This document shows, one piece after another, positions 23,520-33,002 of a stretch of 64,000 nucleotides of DNA (the stretch's first letter is position 1; every line of letters starts with the position of its first letter). The DNA lies in the NCBI GenBank assembly GCA_023014335.1, contig JAECYW010000003.1:3472001-3536000 (forward strand). Reading direction: 5' to 3'. Origin of the DNA: Galerina marginata. Lineage: Eukaryota > Basidiomycota > Agaricomycetes > Agaricales > Galerinaceae. The position numbers and the translations under genes were made by a program. The notes below the pieces were generated by a model. It worked only from the letters and a program-made list of their open reading frames with translations. It was not told where the DNA came from and ran no database searches.

Positions 23520-24304
23520 GGACAGTCTGCTGAAAACACAAAACAGGGGTTAGCAGATCGATTGAACTGGACTGAATGGCATACCAAATGCATGGAAAGG
23601 TACTGCCTCGTTAAACGAAAAGTTCCAGGACACGCCGGGCCCAAAGATTTTTGTTGATTCGATTACTCGATGTCGTTGCGAGAAGATCCTCAGGTCGGCA
23701 TGGATAGTAAAGGCCGCGTCCGGTCCGAGCCCAAACGAAATGACGAGCGGATCATGGCGAAGCCTCACAACTGCCCAAGCTACTTGGTTGACGTGCAAAC
23801 ATTGACTTGAAGCCAGTGCCGAGCATAGAAGCGGCAATTATTTACATCGCCAAATACGCAGAAAAGCAAGAGCCTACCTTTCCCGAGCTCCTGGCTGGCA
23901 TCGTAAATGAAATGTACGGCAAAAGAACAGCTCAATCGGCTTTCCACTCGAGTATGGGTCGATCTTCCGAGATGAAGCTCTGTCGCTGCAGGATGTCCTC
24001 ACAAAATTCACTTGGAAATAATCAACCTTGGAAAAGAAGAAAGATAAAACAGACCTTGACTTACGCGACCATCCTCAATTCTCCAAATTCAGAAGACAAC
24101 CGCTATGATGACTTCTGTCGGACAAAGATAATTCTGCACCATCCATTTCGTGATTTGAAGGCCATATGCGACAACAAAAACCAGCCATGGGCAGGGGTGT
24201 ATGCCCGATACCGCGCGACTGAACACGTACACCCAAAGGGAGGGGAAGATGATTTACCCTGTCGTCGATGCCACTGGATGAGGTTGATTGGCACACCACA
24301 GTAG
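23520..24304 (+). pseudogene. Decayed Helitron transposase fragment
   Basis: Fragments in shifted frames match fungal Helitron Rep proteins: WTEWHTKCMERYCLVKRK (from ~23566), RNDERIMAKPHN (~23738), then after at least one frame change NIDLKPVPSIEAAIIYIAKY (from ~23798), and YDDFCRTKIILHHPFRDL (~24103) with a following TEHVHPKGG. These correspond to the C-terminal part of the Rep domain and the linker before the helicase. The rest of the transposase is absent. Because it is broken by frameshifts it cannot be functional. It adjoins a HUS1-like pseudogene. Confidence 0.75.
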
Positions 24305-24456
24305 CGTTTATAGGCACCACGTGCAAGCTTACATCGTGTCAGCAGCTGCAGCAGGCGCGTCGCTTGAGTTACGCGACGTGATACTCTTTTCTGCTTCAGC
24401 CTTCTATCATCACCCGTTATCGTGGATTCGTAGTAAGAATTTTCTCGACGATCACG

Positions 24457-25626
24457 ATGCAAAGCTACAACTGAGATGGCTGTTCAGATGTTACAACATT
24501 TTTTTCGTCAGTAAGAGACCTTGATTTTTGTTGGACCTGTATGTATTGATTTAACCATGCAGAGGAAACCTTCAAGCTATCGAGAGGCTCCAGAAGAAAT
24601 GCATGATAAAATTTACGGAGGGATACATGCATATCATCTGCAATGCGGACCCTAACGAGGTGCAAGTGTGGTCGTGAGTTTGGATTTCTCCTTCTGATTA
24701 CCGGTATTCTACAATGCAATGTTCTTAGGCGAATAAAGGTGGACGCTCTGTTTGACAACTATCGGATACAGTCGAATGCGAACAACGAAATAACCATGGC
24801 ACTCGCGTCCGAAGCTCTACTGGGTGCACTGAAGTCAGCATCGTCATCTTCGACCTCGTCCTCGTCCTTCGATGCATAGGAGGTTGTCATGAAATTGGCC
24901 AAGAATGGCGACCAGGCTTTGCTGTCATTTGAAATTCTTGGGCAAACAAGGAGTGGTCAGAGAGTGAGTGTCGCGCATGATGTGAAAATCGAGGTCTTGA
25001 AGCCAACTGATGTCGAATAGATGACGGCGCCGCTGTGTCCTAAGGCCGATTTGTGTATCTTCCGTGCTTTAAAAGTAGTTCTATTGGCGTGTGCTGATCT
25101 GCTCATTTTTCAGTTACTCGTCCTCTTGCCCCCACTGCAAAAGCTGCGTACGATCGTGTTCATCATATGTCGGACGTGATGGCCATTCAGGCGAATAACT
25201 ACAAGCGACTTTTGCTCACAATTAGGACTGAGGGCGTCAATGTCGAGACCGAGTGGAAGGATTGCCAGAATCCTGCAGGTTTATTGTCTACTCTTTCCTT
25301 GTTCGGGTCACAATGTTTACGAGCCTTCATTTTTGAATATCAGTACAAAACGAAGACCCGGATGATGAGCCTCCAGATCCTGTGATACTGTCCTCATTTC
25401 CACGAAGAGCTTCCTCAAGTTTTTGAATAGCCATGTTGTCTCAACCACAACGATCGCTTGTAAGAGTTGCCTTTTCATGCCCTATTTTTCTCCAGCCTTA
25501 ACACTTTTTGTAGCTGTATGTTAACACCACTGTGTCATTCTCTATGTGTACATTGGAGATGTGGCGGACGCAGGAGGGGTTTTAACATTCTACATTCCTG
25601 CCATCATCAACGATGTAGGACGATAG
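24457..25626 (+). pseudogene. hus1: HUS1-like DNA damage checkpoint protein, pseudogene with introns
   Basis: Reading across short introns gives a clear HUS1 (9-1-1 clamp) sequence: DGCSDVTTFFSS, NLQAIERLQKKCMIKFTEGY, HIICNADPNEVQVWS, KVDALFDNYRIQSNANNEIT, SEALLGALKSA, EVVMKLAKNGDQALLSFEI, VAHDVKIEVLKP, LLPPLQKLRTIV, SDVMAIQANNYKRLLLTI, VETEWKDCQNP, FLNSHVVSTTTIA, VILYVYIGDVADAGGVLTFY. At least four in-frame stops interrupt it: TGA five codons after ATG 24457, TAG before EVVMKL, TAG after KPTDVE, and TAA before the last block. There is also a 1-base shift at ~25160. Introns are retained (for example GTGAGTTTGG...TTCTTAG near 24674-24728), so this is a DNA-level copy, not a retrocopy. A working copy is expected elsewhere in the genome. 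Confidence 0.85.
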
Positions 25627-26248
25627 CTTGGCTATCTTGAAGAAAATGGGAAAAACGACCTCTCATTCCCGATCACCTTAAATTATCACAGCTCTTCCGG
25701 CGCGGAACGGTGTTGGCATTAACCCCGCAGTTTATCTACGGCCGCTATGGTTGGCCATCTAGGACATTTGACCTGTGATTGCTGGTAAAGGTTCAAGGCC
25801 AGACTTTGGAAATTAGTATGCCGTTGGCTCATTTGCTTGTGTGGCCGGGTCTCCTCTTTTTGTTGGCACACTTCTATTTCCGCGGATATACGGACGGATG
25901 GTTATGGGCATGCATACGAGTTATTACAACACGACGACGGACAGGTTTTGATGTTTGGTCGAGTCGAGAAGTTTTTTTCGTTGGTCTGGATGATGAGATT
26001 ACAACGCCGTTGAACTGGTGGTTTGTGGTGTTATTCACCTTGTTTAGAATTATGCTAGCTGTATAAAAACGTAGCAAACGAGAAAGGACATTCTGCCGGA
26101 AATTCGTACAAAATCGTAAATAATAAATGTTTGATGGACGAGCTTGAAGGCTGGACAGCATTGGCCTGTCAACATAATACGACCAAATAACCATCTCGTT
26201 ATCGTCGTTCGCTTCAGGCTTGTCGTTGTGTTCGACGTGCCCGTTCCA
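25627..26248. other. No gene assigned
   Basis: A 95-codon plus frame (25779-26066) with hydrophobic stretches and an overlapping minus frame are open, but neither resembles a known family. They may be chance frames in the leader region of the ribosomal protein gene. Confidence 0.25.
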
Positions 26249-26792
26249 ATGTCGAGAAGGTATGATATGCATTTTAAATAATGGTTTTGCATTGGGATGC
26301 ATGCTTACTCATAGCATTTTTCAGCTATCAAGTGGCGTCGTACTTATCTCGACGAACTTTGCACACACATGTGCGACCTATGTCGCGGTTCAATTCTGCC
26401 CGCGCACTCACCATCGCCTCGTCGCCAAGCTCATCACCAGTAATATTACCACCGAGTTCATTACCGTCAGAAACGTCGAAACCAGGCTCGGTGGACGAAC
26501 AGATCGGCCAAACACGCATTTTAAGATCACGCTCCGTCGTTCTGCTATTTCCTTAGGCGACAATATCAAAGGCACACTAAAAGCATTAGGGATACATCCC
26601 CGCTTCCAAACAGTGTATTTCCCGTTCTCTCCTGAAGTCGCTGGAAAAATCTTTCGCCTGACGGAGTTGGTGGAAGTCGAGAACGTGCCCACCCATCTCG
26701 TCATGACAAAACAGCAGCAAAGGCAGGCACAGAAAGTACCACGGGGCTACAAGGTCGTCGGGTCAAGGAGGCACAAGGTTATGAACGTCTGA
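26249..26792 (+). CDS. mrpl33: Mitochondrial large-subunit ribosomal protein uL30m (L30/MRPL33 type)
   Basis: The conserved core is unmistakable: THFKITLRRSAISLGDNIKG, TLKALGIHPRFQTVYFP, EVAGKIFRLTELVEVENV, followed by a basic tail ending KVMNV. It belongs to the mitoribosome large subunit. Exon 1 is ATGTCGAGAAG (26249-26259), joined over a 65 bp GTATGA...TTTCAG intron to 26325. This gives an arginine/serine-rich presequence (MSRSYQVASYLSRRTLHTH) fit for mitochondrial import. That frame differs from the core frame. A second intron GTGCGA...CCAAG (59 bp, about 26370-26428) would restore phase; a 1-base frameshift is the alternative. The first is more likely because the core is so well kept. 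Confidence 0.85.
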
Positions 26793-27768
26793 GGAGCCGC
26801 CACTAAGAGTGGATATTAGGTGCGCTCTTCACAGTATCTGAGATAAATTGGAGGTATCTAATCTTCTTTTTGTCGCCAGGATAGACTAATAATTTAATTG
26901 CTATAAAAGTGTTCTCGTATTGTGGTCACAACAGAGAGCCAATAAACACGTTCAAAAAGACCAATCTCCCACAGCTCCGCAGTTTTATCCCGAAATTTGG
27001 TTGTTGGTCAAGAACGGCATCTCCAAAATTCAACAACGCTGTACCACCTCTCTAGTGGATGTTGCCCCCCCCCCCCACCAGGCTTGAAGCTTTGCTCGAG
27101 GAATAAATTACATTTGTTCTGGGACTCTAGCCATGCAGGTGAAATCTTTACTTTTGCTCAGTGGAGCTCGCTGTGGGCCACAGCGGGTAGCTCATTAGTT
27201 TGCGAAGGCCAAATACTCAGTGATCGAGGATGACTAGTGGTAAGATTCAAAGTATATCTTCGTGCTTGATCGTCTTTCCACAATTCATCAATGCCCAGGA
27301 CATAGCTTTGGATGAGTAAATAATATCGGAATCCGTGACACGTTACGAACCAAATTTGCAGATGGTCATCTGTCGTACGTATTCCCACAGTGCGATCATG
27401 TCGAATCCGAGCGGCGTTTGCTGACATCTAGTTTTTCTTTGGCATAGTGGAACCGAGGCCTGTAGTCCGCAACGGTTTACTCCTCAGTCTGCAACTTTCA
27501 GACCTTTCACGACCAATCCTGTCCAGCGAAGAAGTCCAGGACACATCTACGTGGTCGATTAGATTTCCGATCGTCATACACGCCCAGGACATGGTTTTGG
27601 AATCAACTGCCGACGCCCGAAACTTGTATAAAACCCTTCGAATCGATTCTCTAGACATTCTTCGGAACGTTCTCTACCTTACCCTTGTACCTTTTCCCTT
27701 CTGTCGAACACTAAAAAAATAATCCACTGTACGTTGCCTTCATCCTTATACTTTCCTTTGCTCTCGTC
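26793..27768. other. No gene recognised
   Basis: Contains a run of twelve C at about 27065-27076 and short open frames on both strands at 27158-27722 that resemble no family. Confidence 0.3.
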
Positions 27769-28542
27769 GTGATACCTCTTTATAGATCGTCTACCTCTTC
27801 AAGCATGTCAATGGATATCTTCTCCAGGCCGTGGAATCGCGTTTTGCCTGCATTCGCTTTTCTTTACCTCGCTCCAGTGTCAACAACCAAGTTCGACATG
27901 CAACTCTCTGGCATTTCGAGCCAGGCTCCGAATTCGACCTTCTCATTCGACAGCTTGCCACAGCGTCAGGAACTCTTGACGGTGTTGCAGATTAACCCTG
28001 TATGCTTGAGCTGGGCCGTCCACTTAAACCTTTCGTTCTGTCCAAACCGCCTCTACCGTGCTGCACGACCTATACAAGGAAACTCCAAAATTGACCCCGC
28101 TTCCACATCCGCCCCTGTTGCGTCGTATGCTTCGGTTGCTTCATATACCCAGCGTTTCTTTCTCCACAGTGTCAAGGAACGTATTGGACAGACAGTCGTG
28201 GACTCAAACAATGGGCTGCTCGGTCGGCTCGGGTTTCGCCTTGTGACGGATGGTGAAATAAAGGATAGCTCGACCACTGCAAACAACCTTTTCACCAGTG
28301 TCCTTATCCTCGGCGCCATTTGGACAACTCCATACTTTGCGTTCAGGATTCTGGTCCTCAACCCATTGCGCACGTTTACCTTGCTCATCACCAACTGCTT
28401 CATTACCGTCTATTCCTTCGTTGGCTCATTCATATGGGATTCCGATACGTCTCTCAGAGATGCATTCCACTTCACCTTCAATGTTGTCGTTCGGCTCGGT
28501 CAAGGAACTTTAGCTACCCTCCAGTGCGCTGTGAAAGTGTAG
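27769..28542 (+). CDS. Hypothetical protein with C-terminal hydrophobic segments
   Basis: A 257-codon intronless frame. The N-terminus has a hydrophobic run after residue 25 (VLPAFAFLYLAPVS) and the C-terminal third has two likely membrane segments (about residues 176-190 and 200-220). No domain is recognised. It ends in TAG at 28540-28542. Only three codons later, in the same frame, an ATG opens the next ORF, so the two may be one coding unit interrupted by a single stop. Confidence 0.4.
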   Translation: MIPLYRSSTSSSMSMDIFSRPWNRVLPAFAFLYLAPVSTTKFDMQLSGISSQAPNSTFSFDSLPQRQELLTVLQINPVCLSWAVHLNLSFCPNRLYRAARPIQGNSKIDPASTSAPVASYASVASYTQRFFLHSVKERIGQTVVDSNNGLLGRLGFRLVTDGEIKDSSTTANNLFTSVLILGAIWTTPYFAFRILVLNPLRTFTLLITNCFITVYSFVGSFIWDSDTSLRDAFHFTFNVVVRLGQGTLATLQCAVKV

Positions 28543-28551
28543 GGGACCTAC

Positions 28552-29907
28552 ATGGCGGATTCTGGTCCTGATGACGACATACAGCTGCTCCTCCGCATCG
28601 GGTCGCTGCTGCTGTACGGATGCCAGTGGTTATGGAAAATAGTCAGCTCTATTTTCCGTTGGGGTCCAGGATCACCTGCGGAACAGTCTGGTTCCCCTCT
28701 TGGGGTCACGATGGCTTATCATATCACTTTGGAGTCGATGGCAGCTACTGCAGTTTCCTCCTCTATTGAAAGTGCGACCTCCGAAGCCACTTTGCTTCAC
28801 GCCGACCTCGTAATGCGGTTACCGTCTCAGACACCTCCAATTAAGCGTCCTAACCGCAACTCGACCCCCCATGCTGCCAAATACGACATACACCCGTCAA
28901 CGGGCCTGCCTACTCCTGTCAGACGTCCTACCTGCAGACCCGTCGTCTATGTTTCTTGTCAAGCAGATCCTTCTCCCCAACATATCGATGTTTCTTGCCG
29001 CAGACCCGTCGTCCATGTCTCTGGACAAACAGTTCCTTCTCCCAATCAGGTCGATGTACAGGATGTTCCTAGCCGCAGACCCATCGTCCATGTTTTTGGT
29101 CAAGCAATTATTTCTCCCAATCAACTCAATGTTCCGACCAGGCGTACATGCCTTAAGTCGATAGTTCAACCTGCCAACAGTGTCGTTCAGTCGTCCACGT
29201 CCTCGCAGGCTCCGGATCCCATCAAGCATATCGAAAGTATGCGCATCGTCAAGCCCGTTCTCGGACCCATCGACAACGTTGGCCCGTCCTCTACACACAT
29301 TCCATCTACCTTACCCGCTATCAGCCGTCCCACCGCAAAGCGCGCCGTAAATCCGTCCCAGTCGTCTGTGCAAGCTCCTGCTGTTGCTCTTATCAGTCCC
29401 TTGGACCACAGTACCTTGTTTATTCCCACTAATGATTTGGTACCACAGGCTATTGTCGAAAGCAGCGAACGCAAACCCGTTATTAAATCCGCAATCAAGC
29501 CCTTCCAGAACGTCGTTTCGCCATTTGCATCTGCTACCCCGCCTATCAAACGGACTGACAGCGAACCTAATAGAAAAACCGCCGAAATAGCAGCTCAATC
29601 TCCTGAGCTTGCTGCTGCTCTTGCTCTTATCGGGACGTTGGATTCCAAAACTCTTTTTGCTCCTGCTGTCGATGCAACCCAATCATCTACTCCGGCCATC
29701 AATGTTCTTAACCCCAACATCCCTTCCATTCCCTCAGAAATATCAGCAGGGCACCACGGATCTCCTCAGACGAATATGAAGATAGGAACATGGTCCACGT
29801 CATTCCTCTGCCATCTGGTGCGGCGAACCAGAGCTTGTTGGTATTCAAGGCTTCCAAGACTAAGGATGTCCTCGGCCTTGGAATTATCGCGAAAATTTGT
29901 GCTTTGA
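28552..29907 (+). CDS. Hypothetical Pro/Ser-rich repeat protein
   Basis: A 451-codon frame with a short hydrophobic N-terminal stretch (LLLRIGSLLLYGCQWLWKIV) and a long disordered region rich in Pro, Ser and Thr. Residues ~126-200 carry three degenerate repeats of about 21 residues (RRPVVHVSGQTVPSPNQVDV type). A second motif pair reads ALISPLDHSTLF and ALIGTLDSKTLF. Near 29740 protein-like sequence switches frame: ISSDEYEDRNMVHVIPLPSG and following residues continue to a stop at 30011. That suggests either an unrecognised intron or a frameshift, and that the true C-terminus is not the one encoded before 29907. No family is recognised. Confidence 0.4.
   Translation: MADSGPDDDIQLLLRIGSLLLYGCQWLWKIVSSIFRWGPGSPAEQSGSPLGVTMAYHITLESMAATAVSSSIESATSEATLLHADLVMRLPSQTPPIKRPNRNSTPHAAKYDIHPSTGLPTPVRRPTCRPVVYVSCQADPSPQHIDVSCRRPVVHVSGQTVPSPNQVDVQDVPSRRPIVHVFGQAIISPNQLNVPTRRTCLKSIVQPANSVVQSSTSSQAPDPIKHIESMRIVKPVLGPIDNVGPSSTHIPSTLPAISRPTAKRAVNPSQSSVQAPAVALISPLDHSTLFIPTNDLVPQAIVESSERKPVIKSAIKPFQNVVSPFASATPPIKRTDSEPNRKTAEIAAQSPELAAALALIGTLDSKTLFAPAVDATQSSTPAINVLNPNIPSIPSEISAGHHGSPQTNMKIGTWSTSFLCHLVRRTRACWYSRLPRLRMSSALELSRKFVL
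28930..29140 (+). repeat. Degenerate in-frame repeat, three copies
   Basis: Three copies of a ~63-75 bp segment containing CCGTCGTC(T/C)ATGTTTCT and CAGA(C)CC..TCGTCCATG, encoding (R)RP(V/I)VHV.(G/C)Q...SP(N/Q)Q..V. They lie inside the 28552-29907 frame. Confidence 0.6.
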
Positions 29908-30011
29908 GACGGAGTGTTGATCCTGATGGCTGGAAATTGATCATCGATGAACTCTCATTTATTGGGCAGTTGAACCTTTTGGATGTACGTCTTGGATGCT
30001 TTTTCTCCTGA

Positions 30012-31268
30012 AGCCTTGACTGATGGAATCGGGCTAGGCATTTTATCCTTCTTCCCAATGCCTGCCCTTAGAAGTTGGACCAGCCTCTCGCATCTGTCGT
30101 AGCTATGAGCCAGTATCAGCACACCCTGCCATACTTTGTGCCAGCGTCGGAATGGCAATATCGTCCCGCCAGGTTGCATAGGAGTATATATCGACTCAGG
30201 TGGCTATCGTCACATTAATTTATGTTCGTCTCGACCGATCATTTGATTACTTTAATTCGTGACGATTATACGAGTGTATTTATTTCGTTTTTTTCTTTCA
30301 TACCTTTTTATTTATTTATAGGAATATCGGTATGTTGACAATCATATAACGCTCTTAATAAATAATTTAATTGATCTCGTTTCTCGTGGACCGCCCAGGT
30401 TCCCATCGCTCAATTGCGGTACACATGCAGTTGGCCTCTGCCGCCTCAGATGGTGACGACGTCGTGATCATTGTTAATAACAGCCTCCCAAATTCCGTAA
30501 CCATCCTATGCCTATGTAATTGTTTCTCCTTCCATACCCTGCAACTTCATCTGGAACCTCAAGTTAACCCTCACCAAGGCACACTTTTGAATCGATATTC
30601 TCCTTCTTCAGGCTATCCTATGAATTGATACTGTCGTCCTAAAGTCTGATTGGTTCACTACCCGTGCAAACCGCAATACCGCTGTCGAGAAGTTCCTGGT
30701 ACGTCTCAACCAGCTTGACAATGAGTGAACCACTGCCCAATTGAACTTTGTATATAAGTAATTGACCATGCCACTTAGAGTTGGTTAAACGCTCGTATTC
30801 CATGGCGTTCCGATCCGGAGTCTTACCGCTTCATAGAATGCGTGTTCATATTGCACCTTCTTTCTGTGCTGGCGTTTTCAACCTATTTATTTGCGGTGAG
30901 GTCTGTAATCAATAAATTCGGTATATGAATTAATGTACAGTGCTTATGCTTAGGAATATTTACAACGAATGCGGGCCGTGAAATGCTATTCTGTATTTGA
31001 CCGTCTGCCTCTGTACCGAAAGATCTGTGGGGCGAACCCGATTTCTGACGGAGTCTCCCGGAAACGGATTTTGGCATTATAGATCTCAGATGCACTCAGA
31101 CGTCCCGTGCGGCGTTTTTATATATGACATGGCGTCTGAATATTGATGCAGTGATTGACATTGCCTATTTCAATCCCCTCTTGCCAAATAGGTAAGGTTT
31201 CGACCGCGCCTTTATAAACTAAAATCTTTTCTTCGTACCCCTACGACAATCCACCCCGACTCAGATTT
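30012..31268. other. No gene recognised
   Basis: AT-rich intergenic DNA with a short palindrome-like GTGACGACGTCGTGAT at about 30453. The region just upstream of 31269 is the likely promoter of the TEA-domain gene; no element is assigned. Confidence 0.35.
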
Positions 31269-32765
31269 ATGGACTTACATTTTACATCTCCTGGATACAC
31301 TACCTCTGTTGGAATACGTGACATGAAGAGGATGTCCCCCACGAGCAACGCGACCGACACGCAGGTCGTTCATAAACCGACGAGTGCTGGAAATCTGGAT
31401 TTAACCGGGCGGACAAATAATACTTTACAGAATAGAAAAATGGTCTGGACCGAAGACATGTAGGTTCCTCGTGTTGATTCCTCCTTTCTTCTTCCTGACG
31501 TTGACGCTTTTCAGAAAGCTGGTGTTGATAGACGGTATCTGCGTCAACTATACTCTGAACCATGGACATTATTGATTCACACTTGTTGGTCTAGGACTCC
31601 GTCTTTTCAAAGGCTCCGTCGACATAACAGGTAGCAAAACCCGTCATGGCCCATTCACCGGACGAAACAGATTCCTCGCTGACTACATTTTTGAAAAAAC
31701 GGGCAAGAAAATAACATTCGTCCAAGTAAACAGCCATATCCAAAAGATGAGAATATCGTGTCAAGATGAGGAAGGTAGTAAAACATTATTATTTACAATG
31801 GATCAAAGTGTTAATCGTTTTTATATCATAGTCCAACGGCTACTCACCCGTAAGGACAAGGATGGTAAACCAAGACGACATAATTCCGGCGACTCTCAGG
31901 CGTCCTTCGAATCGAGTAAGTAGACATATTACTCTCATTCAGCCCAACTGGATCAGCCATTAGTGTCACCTTCAGGGAAGAATACAGTATATGCGGTTCT
32001 ATCAGACGATCATCCATCCCAGTCATCATCCGACTTGAGCGACGGTGGAGGCCCTCCGTACCCAGCCCACCCAGTTCAGTCAATAGAGCCGCCTTTGGAG
32101 AATACAGAATACGCCGTTCTACCGATTGATTTACCACATCCGCCACCGTCCACCCCTATTATCAAATCTCCGGCTCCTGAAATGTACACTGCACTGTTAA
32201 TACAGCCTCCACCGACCAACTTTGCCATTTTCAGATTCTCTTTTTCAGGCAGGTCTGCAGTGCTTGAGATGCCATTCCCATGTGAATTAGTCGAATTCAG
32301 CTCTCCGTTTACTCTGGTTCTTAAAACGGCATGGGCAGTCTACTTAAACACACAGGATTCGCTTCTGCATTTTGAGAGCAGTCGCCTTCTGGATGCCGCA
32401 TCCCCCCCTTCGTATGCAGGGTGGTTATATTGCTCACATTGTGTACCGAATTTCTGGCACAAGCTCCGTTCGAGTTCGGGTATGTGTCCTACTTTAACAT
32501 TATCGACAAAACCCTTAATATGTTCCGTCAGACCCCTCTCAGTTTACCGTCGTACAGACACTGTATGCGGATACCAAACAATCCAACAATGCCTATGCAC
32601 CACCATATTTTCAAATCATTTATAAATTCGCTCCCAAGCAACAATTGTAATACCCGTATCAAAATCCTACGGCTTCGACATTACTCATTTTTGGAAGGAA
32701 TATTTGGTGACTGTTCTCGTTCCAGTTTTAATTCGTCGTCAGTCCCATCGATCCATTGGCCCTGA
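31269..32765 (+). CDS. TEA/ATTS-domain transcription factor
   Basis: Exons 31269-31459, 31515-31534, 31595-31915 and from 31976 join in phase. Residues ~57-135 form a TEA DNA-binding domain: RKMVWTED, IKLVLIDGLRLF, GPFTGRNRFLADYIFEKTG and QVNSHIQKMRISC, the last two being the conserved GRN.(L/F)I..YI...TGK...(K)QV.SHIQ blocks. TEA factors (AbaA in Aspergillus, TEAD in animals) bind MCAT-like sites and control development. The domain is cut by a 55 bp and a 60 bp intron leaving a 20-nt exon. After it comes a Pro/Ser-rich region with a repeated ENTEYAVL-type octapeptide (NTVYAVLSDD, NTEYAVLPID). The 3' exon structure after ~32400 is unresolved: one frame stops at 32625 and another at 32765. Confidence 0.75.
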
Positions 32766-33002
32766 CTGTTTCTCACATGTTGACCGCTCAAACTGGCTTT
32801 CCGCATTTGGATAACGGAACTATATCGGACTCTGGATCTGATCACACGCATTGGTCTTATGTAATTCGCCGATGTTAATCCCATATATGTTATTCTGGAA
32901 TTGACGCTTTGAACCTTGATACCAGGAAGAGCATAAAGAAACCCAGATCTTCAATCTAATAGTGACGATTGAACATTTATGAGTGAGTCTGAACCACAAC
33001 AT

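Noticed and set aside
31916..31942. A 27 bp intron in the TEA-domain gene
   Set aside because: It would keep phase, but a 60 bp intron ending at 31975 also keeps phase and matches intron sizes elsewhere in the window.
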